The position numbers and the translations under genes are program-made. Shown here in pieces: positions 37,201 to 52,200 of a stretch of 64,000 bases of DNA (positions within the stretch are counted from its first letter, which is position 1; each line of letters starts with the position of its first letter). Origin of the DNA: Owenia fusiformis (lineage: Eukaryota; Annelida; Polychaeta; Sabellida; Oweniidae); assembly GCA_903813345.2 (NCBI GenBank), contig CAIIXF020000005.1, positions 40,395,394-40,459,393 of the forward strand. The letters run 5' to 3'. The notes below the pieces were generated by a model. It was not told the origin of the DNA, made no database searches, and saw only the letters and a list, made by a program, of their open reading frames with translations.

Positions 37201-40200
37201 GGACTGTGTGGTGCCTACGCATGGTACATATGATCATAATCGAGAGTTTCCGTGCCATATATGCCTGATATAGTTTAAATATCAAAGCATTACGTCAACT
37301 AAAACATTTTAATTCGATAAAAACTAAAATTATCGAAATGGACAGTTAACATCCACCATCTTCAAGCCGTCCAACTGTCCCGCAATTTGCGTATTTGTCG
37401 CGAATTTGCTGGAAACTTTGAAGTCACACTAGTTTTTTTGCAAATACGCATTTTACCTGATGATTGTCAAGCAAAAACATTTTTGTAGAAAAACTTCAAA
37501 AAAGTGATCGCCGATATTCTGTACTTCGCCTTCTGCTATTGACTTTGTTTTTTTGTCACTGATTGGTGATTTCATTTAAAGGTTCATAGAACTTGTTCAC
37601 ACGAGGGGAAATGATTTTGATTTGATGAAAAATCCATTTATTTATTACAGTATATGTAACTAACAACTGCAATGTACTCAATTTTATAACCTGAATGTTG
37701 GTAGATTGGAACTGTTTATATTTTTATCTATTGTCCTCTTGAGAATAGTTTGTTGTTTTATACAATATGTTTTTATCTAAAATTGTATACCAAAACAAGG
37801 GGAAAATGCTTCCATTGATTTTGGAATTTGTCTATTTTGGTTTGTAAGGATTCAAACAGATCCTTAAGAAAAGCATCAAAAATATATCTATAATTTTTTG
37901 AAGCTTATTAATTTTGATTTATTACTGAACATAAAATGTGGAGAGTGTTAGCTCATCAGTGTTTTTCCTTATGGTTGTTTTTCCTCATCACATCATTATT
38001 TTCTTATGCTATGAAATTCTGACATTTGCGTTCGGGAAAGTTGAATGTTCCTGGTAGAGTACATGGTACAATTACGAAGCAGTCATGTATCAACTTTGGA
38101 TGGTTTTATGTTACATAAATCATCAAAATAATAATATTTCAGCGAAACATTAATCAATACTGTTATGAAATAAGACCCAAAACTAGGCCTATAGGAATAC
38201 TTCTGACATCCAATTCATGTTTCTCAGATAAGTTCGATATTATCTGATATTTCTGATATTAGAAAGGTTGAAAAAGCTATATTTGACTTGCAAAAGGTTA
38301 ATTGAAACTAAATTGAGTAGATTGGTATTAGCATTATGTGTGGGTGTTATAATAGAATGCGCTGTCAATTTAATCGATTCCATGTTTTAAAGCAAAACCT
38401 ATTACATCAGGGATGGATCTTGTAATCTGAAATCTAAATCTAAATCTATCAAATGTAAAAAGTAGCATTGTTCTTCAATTTAATAAAAAAACGAGGCTTT
38501 GAAAGGCTTTCATTGTCATTTTCTTTGGATCGACACAGATATGATGATGAAGGGGAGGGGGTGCAATGAATGGACCCAAACAATCTTCTTAGAAATTTTT
38601 GAAAACCTAGAAAAATGCTCTGAATGTTATATGCTAATGTGGAACTCTTAAATGGGAAATTAGAGAATCCTCAGAAATGCTGTTGTATTTAAGCATCCCC
38701 AAGTAACGGGAAAAGTTGGAAAACCCATTCCTGTTAGAAAAACCATGATGCTGTACAAATACAGCAGTTAATAAGGTATATACGGGTGAAAGGAATTGGT
38801 TTAACATGAAGGTTGCCCTGCCCTAGCTCCATATAAACAAGCTTTAATCTGATTAATGTTGAATGTTTCTGTTGTAATTGTGTCAAACTCATCCATCATC
38901 ATCTCAGCCACATTGTGTTATGTCTATAGTATAAATATAGACATGATGTAATAAAGATTATGTTTAAACGCAGATTTAAAAGTTTTTTTTCACATTAATC
39001 GAACGATGATGTGTTAAAAATTAACAGGGTTCTATGATGCATTCACTTGTTTACCTGATTATCAATACAGTAAAACCTGTAAAGTTGAACACCTCTAGAA
39101 GTGGAACACCTAATATGTTAGTGGACCACTTTTCAGAGTCCCAAGTCCAACTGACTAATGTTAAATGAACCTCTATAAGTGAAACACCTCCCATGTGGAA
39201 CACTTTTTAGAGGTACTAAAGGTGTTCCACTTAGACAAGTTTTACTCTATATTCAACCGGTTCTTTGTATATTGACTGGTCCTCTATGTTCTCTCTTCTG
39301 TGAGGCAACTTGGCAGGTCCAGGGTATGATGTTTTTATTAAAGACCCCAACTGCCTTTCAGTTTCATCTTCTTTGTGTTATGTAATAAGTTAAATCGGAG
39401 GAACATATTTTTTAAGGAAACCTTTCTCGGGGTTGATGTTCTCAAAGATGCTAGGTTGAGTAGATCTATTAAGACCCACATATCTCATTATTTTCCTTCA
39501 TTTAGTGCATTTAGTTATTTAAAAAGAAACAACCACTTTTATTCTGAAGTAGTCTCCCATCCTTCTGCTCCCTCTTCAGTACAATTGTCTGGATAAATGA
39601 TAACTATTGAAGCCAACTAGGTGTTGAGTCATGTTTAAAGATTACACGCAACCCTGTCAAAAGTTGTATGCACCCAGTCTAGGCAAAAATGTAAAATATG
39701 GACATATTTTGACTAAAATTTTGACCAAAAAGTTTGAATTCTGCATCCTGCGGATAAAAAATCATTTTTAAGGGAAGTCACTAAAATGAGACATGTCATT
39801 TGATCAAAGTTGGTTTTTATTACTTACCTCAATTGAAGTATTTGATTGATGACATGATAATTGCTGGTAATTAATTACCTGAGTGGCCTGGCTCATATTC
39901 CAAGGGAATGGCTTGGCTGATCACTAAAGCTAATTCTACTGAATCACCTTAATCTTGTTTAATGACTCAATAAAGGATACCTTGTTAGATATTGTGTATA
40001 AAGGAGTGCAAGCTCCATCTAATCTTGATATAGATTTTTACATAATCAAGCAAGTTAAAGCATCATGAAATCTGAGAACAAGAACAAAAGATGCATTAGG
40101 TGTGTATGAAATATTTATTTCATTGATTCCCTTTTCATCTCTTTTTTGGATAGCAGTGTAATTAAATGTGTTACATATTGTATTGTTAGTTGTTCATTTC

Positions 40201-43200
40201 ATGTTCATATATAAAGTAATATGTAATTAGATTTAATCTTGTCATCTCTCAAAAGATATAATAGCACCATCACTAATGTCACCCAATGGCTCTGGGAAAG
40301 AATTAATTGAAAACTACATTATGGAATGAATATTTAATGTGACAAGTCAGGTTGGGCAAAAATAGGCTTATCTCAACTGCTGAGTTATAAAAGGTGTTAG
40401 AGTCGCTGCTACCTCTCCCTTATTTGAAATGATCATTCCCTTGTGGTCTGCTCTTTTCTGAAAATTTCTTTCCATACACACATTAGGATTTAGTCCTGAC
40501 ATATCCTGATCAGTAGTCTACCTCTGACACCGATGTTACGACATGACAGTGCCCTCATGGGAATGCACTAACCAAGTAACTAATGGAAACCATGACTAAT
40601 GTATGATTCAAGCAAGCCAGATACAGCCAGGAATTAAGGGTGCCCAGTCTAGATACATTCAGGAATTTAGGGGTGCCTAATCCAAACACAGCCAGGCATT
40701 AAGGGGTACCCAATTCAAATAACCCAGGAATTAAGGGGTGTCCAAGCCAGGAGTTAAGGGTTGCCCAATCTAGATATAGCAAGGAATTAAGGGGTACCCA
40801 ATTCAAATAACCCAGGAATTAAGGGGTGTCCAAGCCAGGAATTTAGAGGTCGCAAATCTAGATACAACCAGGAATTAAGGGGTACCTAATCAAGATATAC
40901 CCATGAGTGTCCAATTCCGATAACTGAGGAATTAAGGGGTGTCCAAGCCAGATACACTCAGGAATTAAGGGGTACCCAATTCAAATAACCTAGGAATTAA
41001 GGGGTGTCCAAGCCAGGAGTTAAGGGTTGCCCAATCTAGATACAGCAAGGAATTAAGGGGTACCCAATTCAAATACATCCAGCAATTAAGAGGTGCCCAA
41101 TTCAGATAACCGAGGAATTAAGGGGTGCCCGATCCAGATACACTCGGGAATTAAAGGATACCAAATCCAGATACATCCAGGAAATAAGGGGTGCCCAATT
41201 CAGATAACAGAGGAATTCAGGGTTGCCCAATTCAGATACACTCAGGAATTAGGAGGTACCCAATTCAAATAACCCAGGAATTAAGGGGTGTCCAAGCCAG
41301 GAGTTAAGGGTTGCCCAATCTAGATACAGCCAGGAATTAAAGATGCCCAGTTCGATGCTGAGAGAACAAACCAGGAAGTTCTCAATCCCTGCCTGGTCCT
41401 TGACTGAGTTTTTGTTTCATTGCATTCAATCCCTAAACTGATCCCCATTAGATACACGTATATAAATCGTGTTCTTCAGAACACTTTGACCTAATTGGCC
41501 ATAGAACGTCTTGCTGGAATGCCTCATCTGACTAATAGTTGTTTCAGTCAATTACTTTAGTTATTAAAATAGGCAACTTTGTCGACATGAATTATTCATC
41601 CAGCTCGATGATTTGCTCATTTTGCTCATGTTCTGCTTGACATTCTAAAGTGTGTTAATCTAAGGTAATGCATTCTACATGCGTAATGAGGAGGACGTGT
41701 GTCTCACAGGTAAAGAAGGTTTAAGAAATACATTTTTCTGCCAGAAACAGAAAAAGTAGGCCTTCATATCATCTTCTTGCACTGTTAATAGATGATGCAA
41801 CAAAACAGACACTAGCTGCTAACCATAAAAGCTGTGCCAATAAAATTACCACCATCCCACTTCTATTCAGATGTTTTACATCAGCCAAATCTTTGCCACA
41901 ATACTTGTACATACATTCTATTTGAGCCCAGTTTATGCCACTAGACTATACCACACTCACCCTAGTTTTTCACATGGTTGAAATTCTGAATTCTACAAGT
42001 GATATTAGTGAATTCTGCAAAGGCAAAGACTAATTCTACGAGTATTCTGTGGGATTTCAAATTGATTTTGCATATTTTTGTCACTTGTGAGTGATATCTT
42101 AAATTACCAAGGTAAAGCTGATTATTCATACTTTCAGAAAACATGTCAATTCTACAGAAACTGATCAGAATTCTTGATTTTGCAATTCCACACTTGAAAG
42201 TCAATTTCATCCACACTGCAAAAACAGGATTCTAGGGGGGAGTGGTACTACAGCACAATACCTATATTATATGCTACTATATACTAAAAGCCCATTTTTA
42301 TGCCATTATACTAACCCACATTTCATTATTTTCTGGCCTACAAAGACTGATGGATGATAAAGCAATATGTTTACTTGTTTCCTACAGCGCTAAAGTTGGA
42401 ATGAGATGTATATTGAACGAAAAGTAGAGGAAATTGTAAAACTTCCTGTTAGAATAATTGATTTACATTGTAACTTCTCACAGTATTATCATATTGGGGA
42501 TTATTTCTTTCACTGGTGATCCACTCGATTACGCTGGTTACCAAAACGGTTCGTTTTGGTAACAAAATGTCGGAACATCCGGAAGGTACGATTTTTCTCG
42601 TTTCCTTATTTTACACGTTGTAGGCAGAATTCCCACGACATTTTTTAACACAAACGTGTATCAGTATCATATGTTTAAGAAAGTGTACATATTTGCGAAC
42701 AAAATAGTTCAGAAGACAACAGAATCGTCGATTTACTTCCTCACTTAAGTTACATAAACGGTTTGGGTTAAAAGTGCAGATCTTAACTGTTTTTCGAAAA
42801 ACCGTTTATGTAACTTAAGTGAGGAAGTAAATCGACGATTCTGTTGTCCTCTGAGCTATTTTTTTCGCAAACATGTACATTTTCTAAAACATATGATACT
42901 GATGCACGTTGTGAGAAAAAACGTCGTGGGGATTCTGCCTACAACGCGTGAAATAAGGAAAAAAGAAAAATCGTGCCTTCGACGTTCCGACATTTTGTTA
43001 CCAAAACGGTTCGTTTTGGTAACCAGCGTAATCGAGTGGATCACCAGTGTCTTTGTTCATTTGCCAAACCAAAACCTCCATAGGCTTTAGTATCAAGCCC
43101 CTAGCCAAAATTTGCCAAGGGGGTTCAGTTTTCAAAAATTTCCAGGAGAGGGTTCACATTTGACAATTTTGACCCAAATATGGCTAAAATCACTTGAGAA

Positions 43201-46200
43201 GTGCTCAAAATGGTGAAAAACTGCATGATTTTGAAAAGAATTTTTGGCCAGGGGGGTGGGGTTCGCCCTTGGCTATGGGCCTGAGTATAATATATAATTG
43301 AGTTAATACATCAACGAATGTTATGAGTTATTTTTGTTACAATTTAATTGTTGGTACTTGTACATTATTCTTTTGTATAAATCTGATGAAAAGTTAATTG
43401 ATTGTTTAGCTTAATATCGTAATAATTTCATGAAGTTGAAGGCAATAGATGACATAAATATTGAACGCTATTCCTAGAGTATATTCTTACAATTATAGTT
43501 GACACTCTCTTTTGAGCGGCCATAGTAATTATAAGTTACTGTTCATTACAATATTAGGAACATCCGTAAATGAAATTCCCTATTTAATTGTCAACTTTAA
43601 CTCTGATTTATACAGCAGTTCTATATTAAATTACTTTCATGCTGTTTCCTTTTAATCTTCTTTCCTCACATTCACACTCACATTCAGACTTTTGTCCTGG
43701 TTACAGGATGACTTTCACATTTTGTAGATTTGTTAATATTTTATTGATTTAGTCACCACAGAGTATGCCACAGTATTCAGAAAAAGATCATCTAAAATGA
43801 AAAGTATGAATTTTTTCTAAAAACAATGTTTAAACCGACTTTTCAATCAGGTTCATTGCCTGATTTCCAATTATCTGTATTTTTTCATGTGGAAGATTTA
43901 TGTTGCAACAATGAACTTGTTTTTCATGACGGCCCAGTTCTTTTTGACTGCTTTTATTTCAAAACCAATGCAAGAGTGAAAATACAAATAATATCAGCCA
44001 AAGCAAAAACATTATGCTGGAACAAGCATAAGATGAGACAGGTTTTAAATTCTTTGAAATAACCTGGTTGAGCTTATTACTTTTATACTGTATAATATAT
44101 GTTCATGTTCCAAATGAGAAACTTGATGAACCCAATCATTTGCACGGCAATCACTGATGCATGAATGAAAGTTTGTCACAGAGTGCAAGAAAGTCACCTA
44201 GTACTGGTACTAGATTACTATTGATATGTATGCACAGTCATGCCAATGGGAAATACCACTAAGGTGTTAAAACAAAGCGAGGAAATGAATCATTAAGAGA
44301 ACAACCAGTCAAAAGGGAAAGCAAACCCCAAATATCCCAAACTAGGATCTAGCATATAAAATTCAGAAATAATTATCTAATAACCCTCATCCCCACCATT
44401 CAGGAACCATAATTACAATTCAAGACCATAGGATATGGTTAGAAGAACTTTTGTGTCTAGATGTAGTCGATGTGTAGAGCAAGAAGTACTTGAAATTTTG
44501 TGCCTTACTTTATAGCAGCATACAGTTGCACATTTTTTGCCTTTTTCTATGGCAACATACACATGAACCTATGCCAAGCTCTATAGCAACATTCATTTGA
44601 GCTTGTGTGTCTTGTTCTATATGCAATATATACTTCAACCTTTTACCTTGCTCTGTAGCAACATATTAAACATTTTTGCTTTTCTCTTCAGCAACCTTCA
44701 CTTTAACTCTTACATACAGGTGTAGGCAAAACCTAGTTAAAAAAAGGATGACAACCATCCGTGAGAATCTACATTTATATGATTTGAGAAATAATGTTAT
44801 ATGATAATGGAAATAATATTTCGAGCTAACTTTTTGATTTTTGATGGCTATGGTAATAGTCCATCGAGTTAAGCGTGGTCTTATATAGCCATTTCGAACT
44901 TCTGTTCTCAATCAATTGGTATACAGTATATGATTTATTTGAAAGGATTCATTATATAAAAGTTATTAATTAACAGAATCCACTAGACCATCCTTATCCA
45001 ACCTTCCTCATTGTTCATTAAGGAAGTTGTACGAGGCAATAGATGGCGCCATGCTATAGCACAGGACCAATCATTTTCGTGTTCAGCTTTACAAGATATA
45101 AATGTGATATCACACTTTTGAAAAATAAGTTTTATCAACACATACAGTTTGCTTTAATTATACTTTGCATAGTAGTTTCATTTATCAATAAACATGATTT
45201 GAATGAATTATACCCAGTAATGGCATTTTTAGTATATTTTTAGCATTTTGAATGATACATAAATAGCAAAATATTCTCCAAAATCATCTATAAAATTGAC
45301 AAATTCTCGGAAGCAATAGTAAAAAATGAAGTACTGAAGGTGACTTGATGACTTTCATTTTCTTCAACTTTCCAGTATGCAAAAATTATAAATCGTCGTT
45401 AAGTTTGGAGGGAATATCATCATAGTAAACTATTATATCTCATTTCTAGTCTCTGGTGAAACATTCCTTAACATGTGGGAGCAAAATGTTTTCCAGCTTT
45501 AAGTAAAAAATGACGTTTATTTGATTATAAAGTAAAATTGAATGTATTGGTCATTTTAATATAAAACATATGAACACTTTATCTTAAAGTTATTTTTAGG
45601 CCTCTGGGTATACAACTACCTAAACTAACATAATAGAAGCATCCCTCTCAACAGCAATGTCACTAAGGCAATCTCAATTTATGGCAAAATTCATAGGATT
45701 TTTATTGGCATCTCGATAGTGATTGCGTGACTTTGTGTAGAGTATCTCACATAGAGTAATAGAAGTAAATGTTTCATTAGCCCACATTAACGAAGTATTT
45801 CTTTTATGACCCGCTGGTCTGGCTGATGTGCATATAGATTGCTGTATTACATATGAGGAGTTCTTGTATACCTCTAAATAAATTGTAGTTGGTGAATTTA
45901 TTTTCAAAGATATTCCTCAAATTGTGTTCTTCAGTAACATATACATTTGTATCCACTTGAATTATTATGTCACCACCGCCAGAAGTGGTGACATAGTTGT
46001 TATAGTCTCCAACTTTTTTGTGGATGATGGTTGGAGTTTCGTGGTCAGCATTTGGTGATTGACATCTTTAATAAATGGCAGGTGGTGACATTTTGCATGT
46101 TAATGCCTTGTTGTGCCTTGCTCTGTGAATTACAACATTCATTTGAATTATTTTGGCTTTCTCTGCAGAAACATCCATTAGGTATTTGATTGAAAATCCT

Positions 46201-49200
46201 AATTCATCAATAATATATTCATGAAGATGGCTGTATCCAATAAACCAATCCCTAAATCCTTTGTAGTCCCAATAAACTATCACAAGTATTGAATCAAGCA
46301 GGTTCAGCTCCGGGTTGCATTAATACACAGGATATCTAATCTATTGAGTGCTTTTGATTTCTGATTTATGCTGCTGATTCAATGTAATTCCAAACAAAAA
46401 CAGCTATTAAACACGATTTATACCACATCCTAATCAGTTTGAATATATAGCAGCTTGGGTGATCTTTGAGTGTCACAATGTTCCAACATCAAATATCCAA
46501 CATACATCAGAAGAGATATAATCAATATTGTTATATAATGGGAATTCTATACCAGATCATAAATTCTTCAATATTATTTTGCTCTCTGTTATGTCATTTT
46601 GCAATTGTAAAACATAAACATGCTATACATAGAAATCATTTCCATGTTTCAAAATTGTAGTGAGATGACAATCTTAGACTTCAACATTTTTTCCTCTCAT
46701 CTACACATATCCTACGATGCTGTCTCTAGTTTATTATATCACCACCACAAGTGGGGACATATTGTTATAGTCTCCAACTTTTTTGTGGACAGTGTTTGGC
46801 ATTTAGTGTTCGGCATCTGTAACATATGGCAGGTGGTGACATTTTGTATGTTAATGCCTTGTTCAATCAGTGATACGCTGGAACCCCTAAACATAAAACA
46901 CCATGAATTTTACCTCAAATCATTTTATGGATAACTATTTACTTTCAGCTATGTATTTCCTACAATGCAACAGATGGGACAGTCCCTGATCAACGTCATT
47001 GACCAACTCAGGTGAGTAAATGGCACATTACATCAAAAGCAAGCAAGCGAAGGTGCACTAAGCAATGTTTTTGAAACACTGAATGAAAATAACTATCAAA
47101 TCTTTTATGAATGATATCATGCAATGGTACAAGGGGTGATCAACAAATAACGCAAATAGAGCTCTTTCTCAGAAACTAATTGGAGTTAGAACACCAAATT
47201 TGAAATAAAATTACTTGTCTGTTTGTCTTTTTATCATGTCACTACCAAAACATTGAAACACATTGTTGTAGCCCCTGTAATTATGACTGGTCTTTATTAT
47301 CAGCTTTTGCATCTGTAACAAATTGTATCAAAACTTTTTTCATTTTAATACTTTTTAGTATTGTTATTTTGCAGCATCAAAGAGGTTGTTTGTTTTGGTG
47401 AGGGCGCAGGGGCAAATATTCTGGCCAGGTTCGCTGTAAGTAAAGAATCCAAATATCAAGTAATAAAACAAATAATTGTATTTATTAACATGATGAAATA
47501 TTTTGATACTGTACTTTAAGACACTGGATATGTTAAATATTTTCTCTATAGTATTGCGTATGATATATATTAACTTGGTTTAGATGACAGTTTACATGAA
47601 TGTTATAGAATTTCTTTTTACTACATAGATGGCTCATCCCAATCGTGTGTTGGGGATTGTTCTGATCCATTGCACTGGAACAACTGCTGGTTTCCTTTCA
47701 TCCATCAAAGACAAAGTCATCCAGCTTCGTCTTGAACACAGCGGCATGAACCCCTCAGCTGAGACATACCTCGTCCTTCACAGATTCGGTTCAGTAAGTA
47801 ATCTCTCCCTTCCTATGTTAGCAAGTAATATCTCCTTAGTTTAGTAATATCTCCTTAGTTTAGCAAGTAATATCTCCTTAAGTTAGTAATATCTCCTTAG
47901 TTTAGCAAGTAATATCTCTTTAGTTTAGCAAGTAATATCTTATGCTTTTTCTCAGTTTCTGCATTGTTGAACTCATTATTGTGTGTATTGTCTGATTTTT
48001 AGGCACCTTACTTACTGTAGTTTGATTTTCAATTTTTTCATTATAAGGTGTCTTATACTTACTGCTTCTAATATCTTACATATACATGTACAGGGTGACT
48101 CAATAAATTTCTCATTTCTTGCAAATTAACACCATCAGGTCATTTTAAAAGTAACTATAGTATTATAATTAAGTCGCCTTATGTAATTTCATGATAAAGG
48201 CATTCCCTTAAAATTAGTTGACTAGAACTTTCTGCACAAAAAGTGAAACATTTTTCCCTCACCCTGTATGTCAGAATTATATCATTATTTGATGTTATGT
48301 TTTTCAAAAGGTGGATAGACAAATCCTTGGACTGTTTTAATAGATACAAGTCATCCACATTTTGCGAAACTGACCATCCATCTAAATTTCTTTCTAACAT
48401 TTCTCATCTTTTACTTTTTTGTTAGCTGAGAGTGAGTTAACAAGTCTATACTAACCCATGCATGGCTCAATATGCTATTTTCAACACTAAATATTAAATA
48501 GTTGTATTGATTCATGCATATACTTTCACCAGATCTTTTCTCTCTGCTTTTCAAAGTCTTTGCTTGTGTCATTACTGGCTTTTAGTTTTAATGAATCTTT
48601 ATTGTCACATTCTATGCTTAAGGTCACATCTCACACTAACAATAGATGTCACTTAACCCATGCAAAGAGTGAATGTCACATCCAAGGTGCCAGAAGGATA
48701 AATAATCAAACATACTCTTCACAATATCATTCATGTCACAAATATTCTTCAAATTGTCATCCATGTCACAAATATTCTTTAAATTGTCATTCATGACACA
48801 AATATTCTTCAAATTGTCACTCTTGTCACAAATATTCTTTAAATTGTCACTCATGTCACAAATATTCTTCAAATTGACACTCATGTCACAAATATTCTTC
48901 ACATTATCACTCTTGTCACAAATATTTTTCAAATTGTCACTCTTGTCACAAGTATTCTTTAAATTATCACTCATGTCGCAAATATTCTTCAAATTATCAC
49001 TCATGTCGCAAATATTCTTCAAATTATCACTCATGTCGCAAATATTCTTCAAATTGTCACTCTTGTCACAAATATTCTTCAAATTTTCACTCTTGTCATA
49101 AATATTCTTCAAATTGTCACTCATGTCACAAATATTCTTCAAATTATCACTCATGTGGCAAATATTCTTCAAATTATCACTCTTGTCACAAATATTCTTC

Positions 49201-52200
49201 AAATTATCACTCATGTCACAAATATTTTTCAAATTGTCATTCATGTCACAAATATTCTTCAAATTATCACTGTCACAAATACCCTTCAAATTATTACTAA
49301 TGGCACAAATATTCTTCAAATTGTTACTTATGTCACAAATATTCTTCAAATTATCACTTGTGTCACACATATTCTTCAAATTATTATGCAAGCTTTCATT
49401 ATCACACAACTTACAATTGCACATTATGCCCTTTCAGCTATTTCCCACCACATGGACTGATGAGTTCAGTTTATTCCTCACCAGCTTTCTGATTCAACCT
49501 CCTTGTACTTGTTTTTGCACTATTTTGTTTAGCATTTTTCACCATTCGCATACATATACTTGTATTGCTTATATCAGTGTGGGGATATATACTGATGAGG
49601 GTACAAAATTAGTGTTACTAGTCATCTAGTGATATTTTGATTATGTAATAAATTGAAACACCATTACTAAATAGGTAAATCTAGACAATTTTAGATGATA
49701 TTGTCGTGAAATATTGATGTTGTAGCATTTAATAATTTCCTTTGTCTGTATTCAGTCCACTACACTCAACTCTATGGTAAGTCATATGTGGGGACCCTAA
49801 TGGGGAGAACGACATTGGAAAAGAGGGGTTTTGAATAAAAAATAGTGTATGGTTTTATCCACTGGGTGTATAATAATGGATGCAAAGGCACAATATTATT
49901 GAAAAAAGGTAAAGGATTCAAATGGTTATAATAAAAGAGACAAAAATAAAATAATTTTTCTTAAAATTTTGATGTAAATGATGAAATTGAATTAAATATG
50001 CCCCGTTGGGACCCCTACAAGTATGTACTATGTATAGATAGATTGGTTTGGCCAGTATTCCAGTTCAGCAGACTGTGGCTATACTGTGTATTATAAGAGA
50101 GATTTTGTTAAAATGAAACTAAAACATGTGTTAATGGCTAATAAAAGTTCACTTATTATCCCACTGAACAAAGTTCATTTAGGGATATACTGAAAAGCCA
50201 TTCATCTGTCATGTCTGTCTGTCTGTCCGTCCGTCAGTCCATTCATCCATTAGTGTGTCCATTCATCCATTACTGTGTCCATTCATCCATTGGTGTGTCC
50301 AGGTGATAACTGGAATACTGCTTGTCCAATTTGGTTCATTTTATTGACTGAATCATTTTTTGAAAGAGGACCTCTGCTTAAGAAGGAATCTTCAATGTAG
50401 CCACTCAATTCTAAATGCCTACAATTTTGCTACAAAATTGCTGCCGAAGTCTTCTTGTTCAAATGAAAATATATAGTTTAAGTTTATACAATCTCTACAT
50501 CTAAAAGGAATTGACTCCAAATTCAAAATGATCCATATTTTCTGCTTTAAAGTAAATAACGTACATGTACATCTCGTGACCGATCATTTTCAACCTTTTT
50601 TTAATCTGTTTAATATGTTTTGTTTGGAAAAGATTTGCTACTCTGTGGAGTTGCTGTTTTCTATAATAAAAATATAGGTATGGGTTAAAATATATGGGAT
50701 AATGAGGCAAGTGATATGACATGTAAACTTAAAAACATATGGAGATTTATAATAAACACATGTTGGGTTGCAAAATCTCTCTAATATGTACTCAGTCCAT
50801 CATCTGAGGTAAAACAATTCAACCAGGGGTGATCTTCATTTAGTCAAATGACAGTCATGGGCGTAGCAGTATATTAGAATCATGCCCCTTTGAACAGGAA
50901 GATGTTTGGTGATCAAGTGGGAAGCTTGAGGTCCAATGAAAATGAATCTGAATGTATTATACTGTACTCCCGGTTGCTATATCAGAGTTTTAATTTCGCG
51001 GCTGTTAAATTTTCCGGATTTCACAAGTTTGAATTTAATTATTCTCTGAATCCTCAAGCTGTGTAAGCTAAGTTACCTTATGTATAGTAAATTTTCACGA
51101 TTTTAACAAAATTCAATCACATGCAAAAAATATTGGGAGAACAGTTAAAGCAAACTACACCAAACCAGGGCATAGGGGTAACATGTGCTATACCCATGAC
51201 AGTTTATGGCATCATCTTAACGCAGGGCTTCGGAAATTATTCGCTCTGTTCCTTTTTATTTTAATAAGATATCTGGAGCCCTGCATTTGGAGGATGCTTT
51301 ATTGTGACAATATTGAACCTTGGATGGTAGACTTATTGTCTCTTCAGTTAATGTCCCATGTAAGCCGCCTGTATATTGAGATAAACTAACCAAATGTTTG
51401 CATATTTGTTGGCCTATATGGACTGTATCTTCAACCATGTATTGTCTGTGTATGTCGAGTCAGTGTAACTCTGTATCATAGATTCTTTAATTAATGGGAC
51501 AAGTAAATATTAGTTTATAAAAAGTAGTAGGTATTCTTGTCACTGGTAGATGAGTTTTGTAAAGAATGATGGGTTTTAGAATGACTACAGGATTGGAAAG
51601 GGATGAGTAATGTTATATATATGGTGATGGGGTCATTTTGCCATATTACAGAGAAATTTTTTAGAAGGGGGAGGATCCATGTGTGTCTGTGTGTGTCTGT
51701 TCAACATACTTGAAAACTTGTTTAATTATGAAGCATAATTAATCAAGGTCATTTTAATATAAAGATATATGTATATACTTTTTTTAAATATTCTTCGGCC
51801 TCCGAGTAGACAACCACCTCAATTCATATTTGTCAGGCTAATGGGTGTAATATGTTCTTAATTAGTACAGGCCTCGAGATCTTGAAAAAATGATTCTCAA
51901 TTCAAATTCATACAATTTTTTGAGTGAAATTCGGCTCAAATCAAATTTTTAGGTCTTGGGATTCTCTTCACCGTTGCCAATTCATTTTACCATTCTCAAG
52001 TAAATAACTCTGTCAGTTTAACCTTAATGTTTATAATTAAAGAGCAACTATTGATCGATTAGGATAACATTTATAAAAATGAAAGAATGACAACATATTG
52101 TTGGAATTCATTATGTTCATTTGCTCTCTGTGTGTCTATTATATGGCTGTGTTATAAGTTCTCGTTTCATTTGCTGGCTTTGTTACGTTAGCTGGTGCAA

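Larger units (their letters stand above)
36629..46948 (+). other. NDRG: NDRG intron 4 (10.3 kb)
   Basis: Contains a MITE at 39066, a minisatellite at 40600-41350, CACTC-ended and CACTGG-ended foldbacks, a CAGGCCC element and two GTCACC copies. About 36630-39060, 39250-40600, 41350-41950, 43290-45960 and 46110-46730 show only AT-rich sequence. Confidence 0.6.

Noticed and set aside
39179-39596. ORFs of 68 and 73 codons
   Set aside because: The first begins inside a MITE. Neither has coding features or splice context.
48636-49424. 262-codon minus-strand ORF with DNLKNICDMS repeats
   Set aside because: It is produced by a 30 bp minisatellite with a stop-free unit. The opposite strand is open as well, there is no splice or promoter context, and it lies in an NDRG intron.
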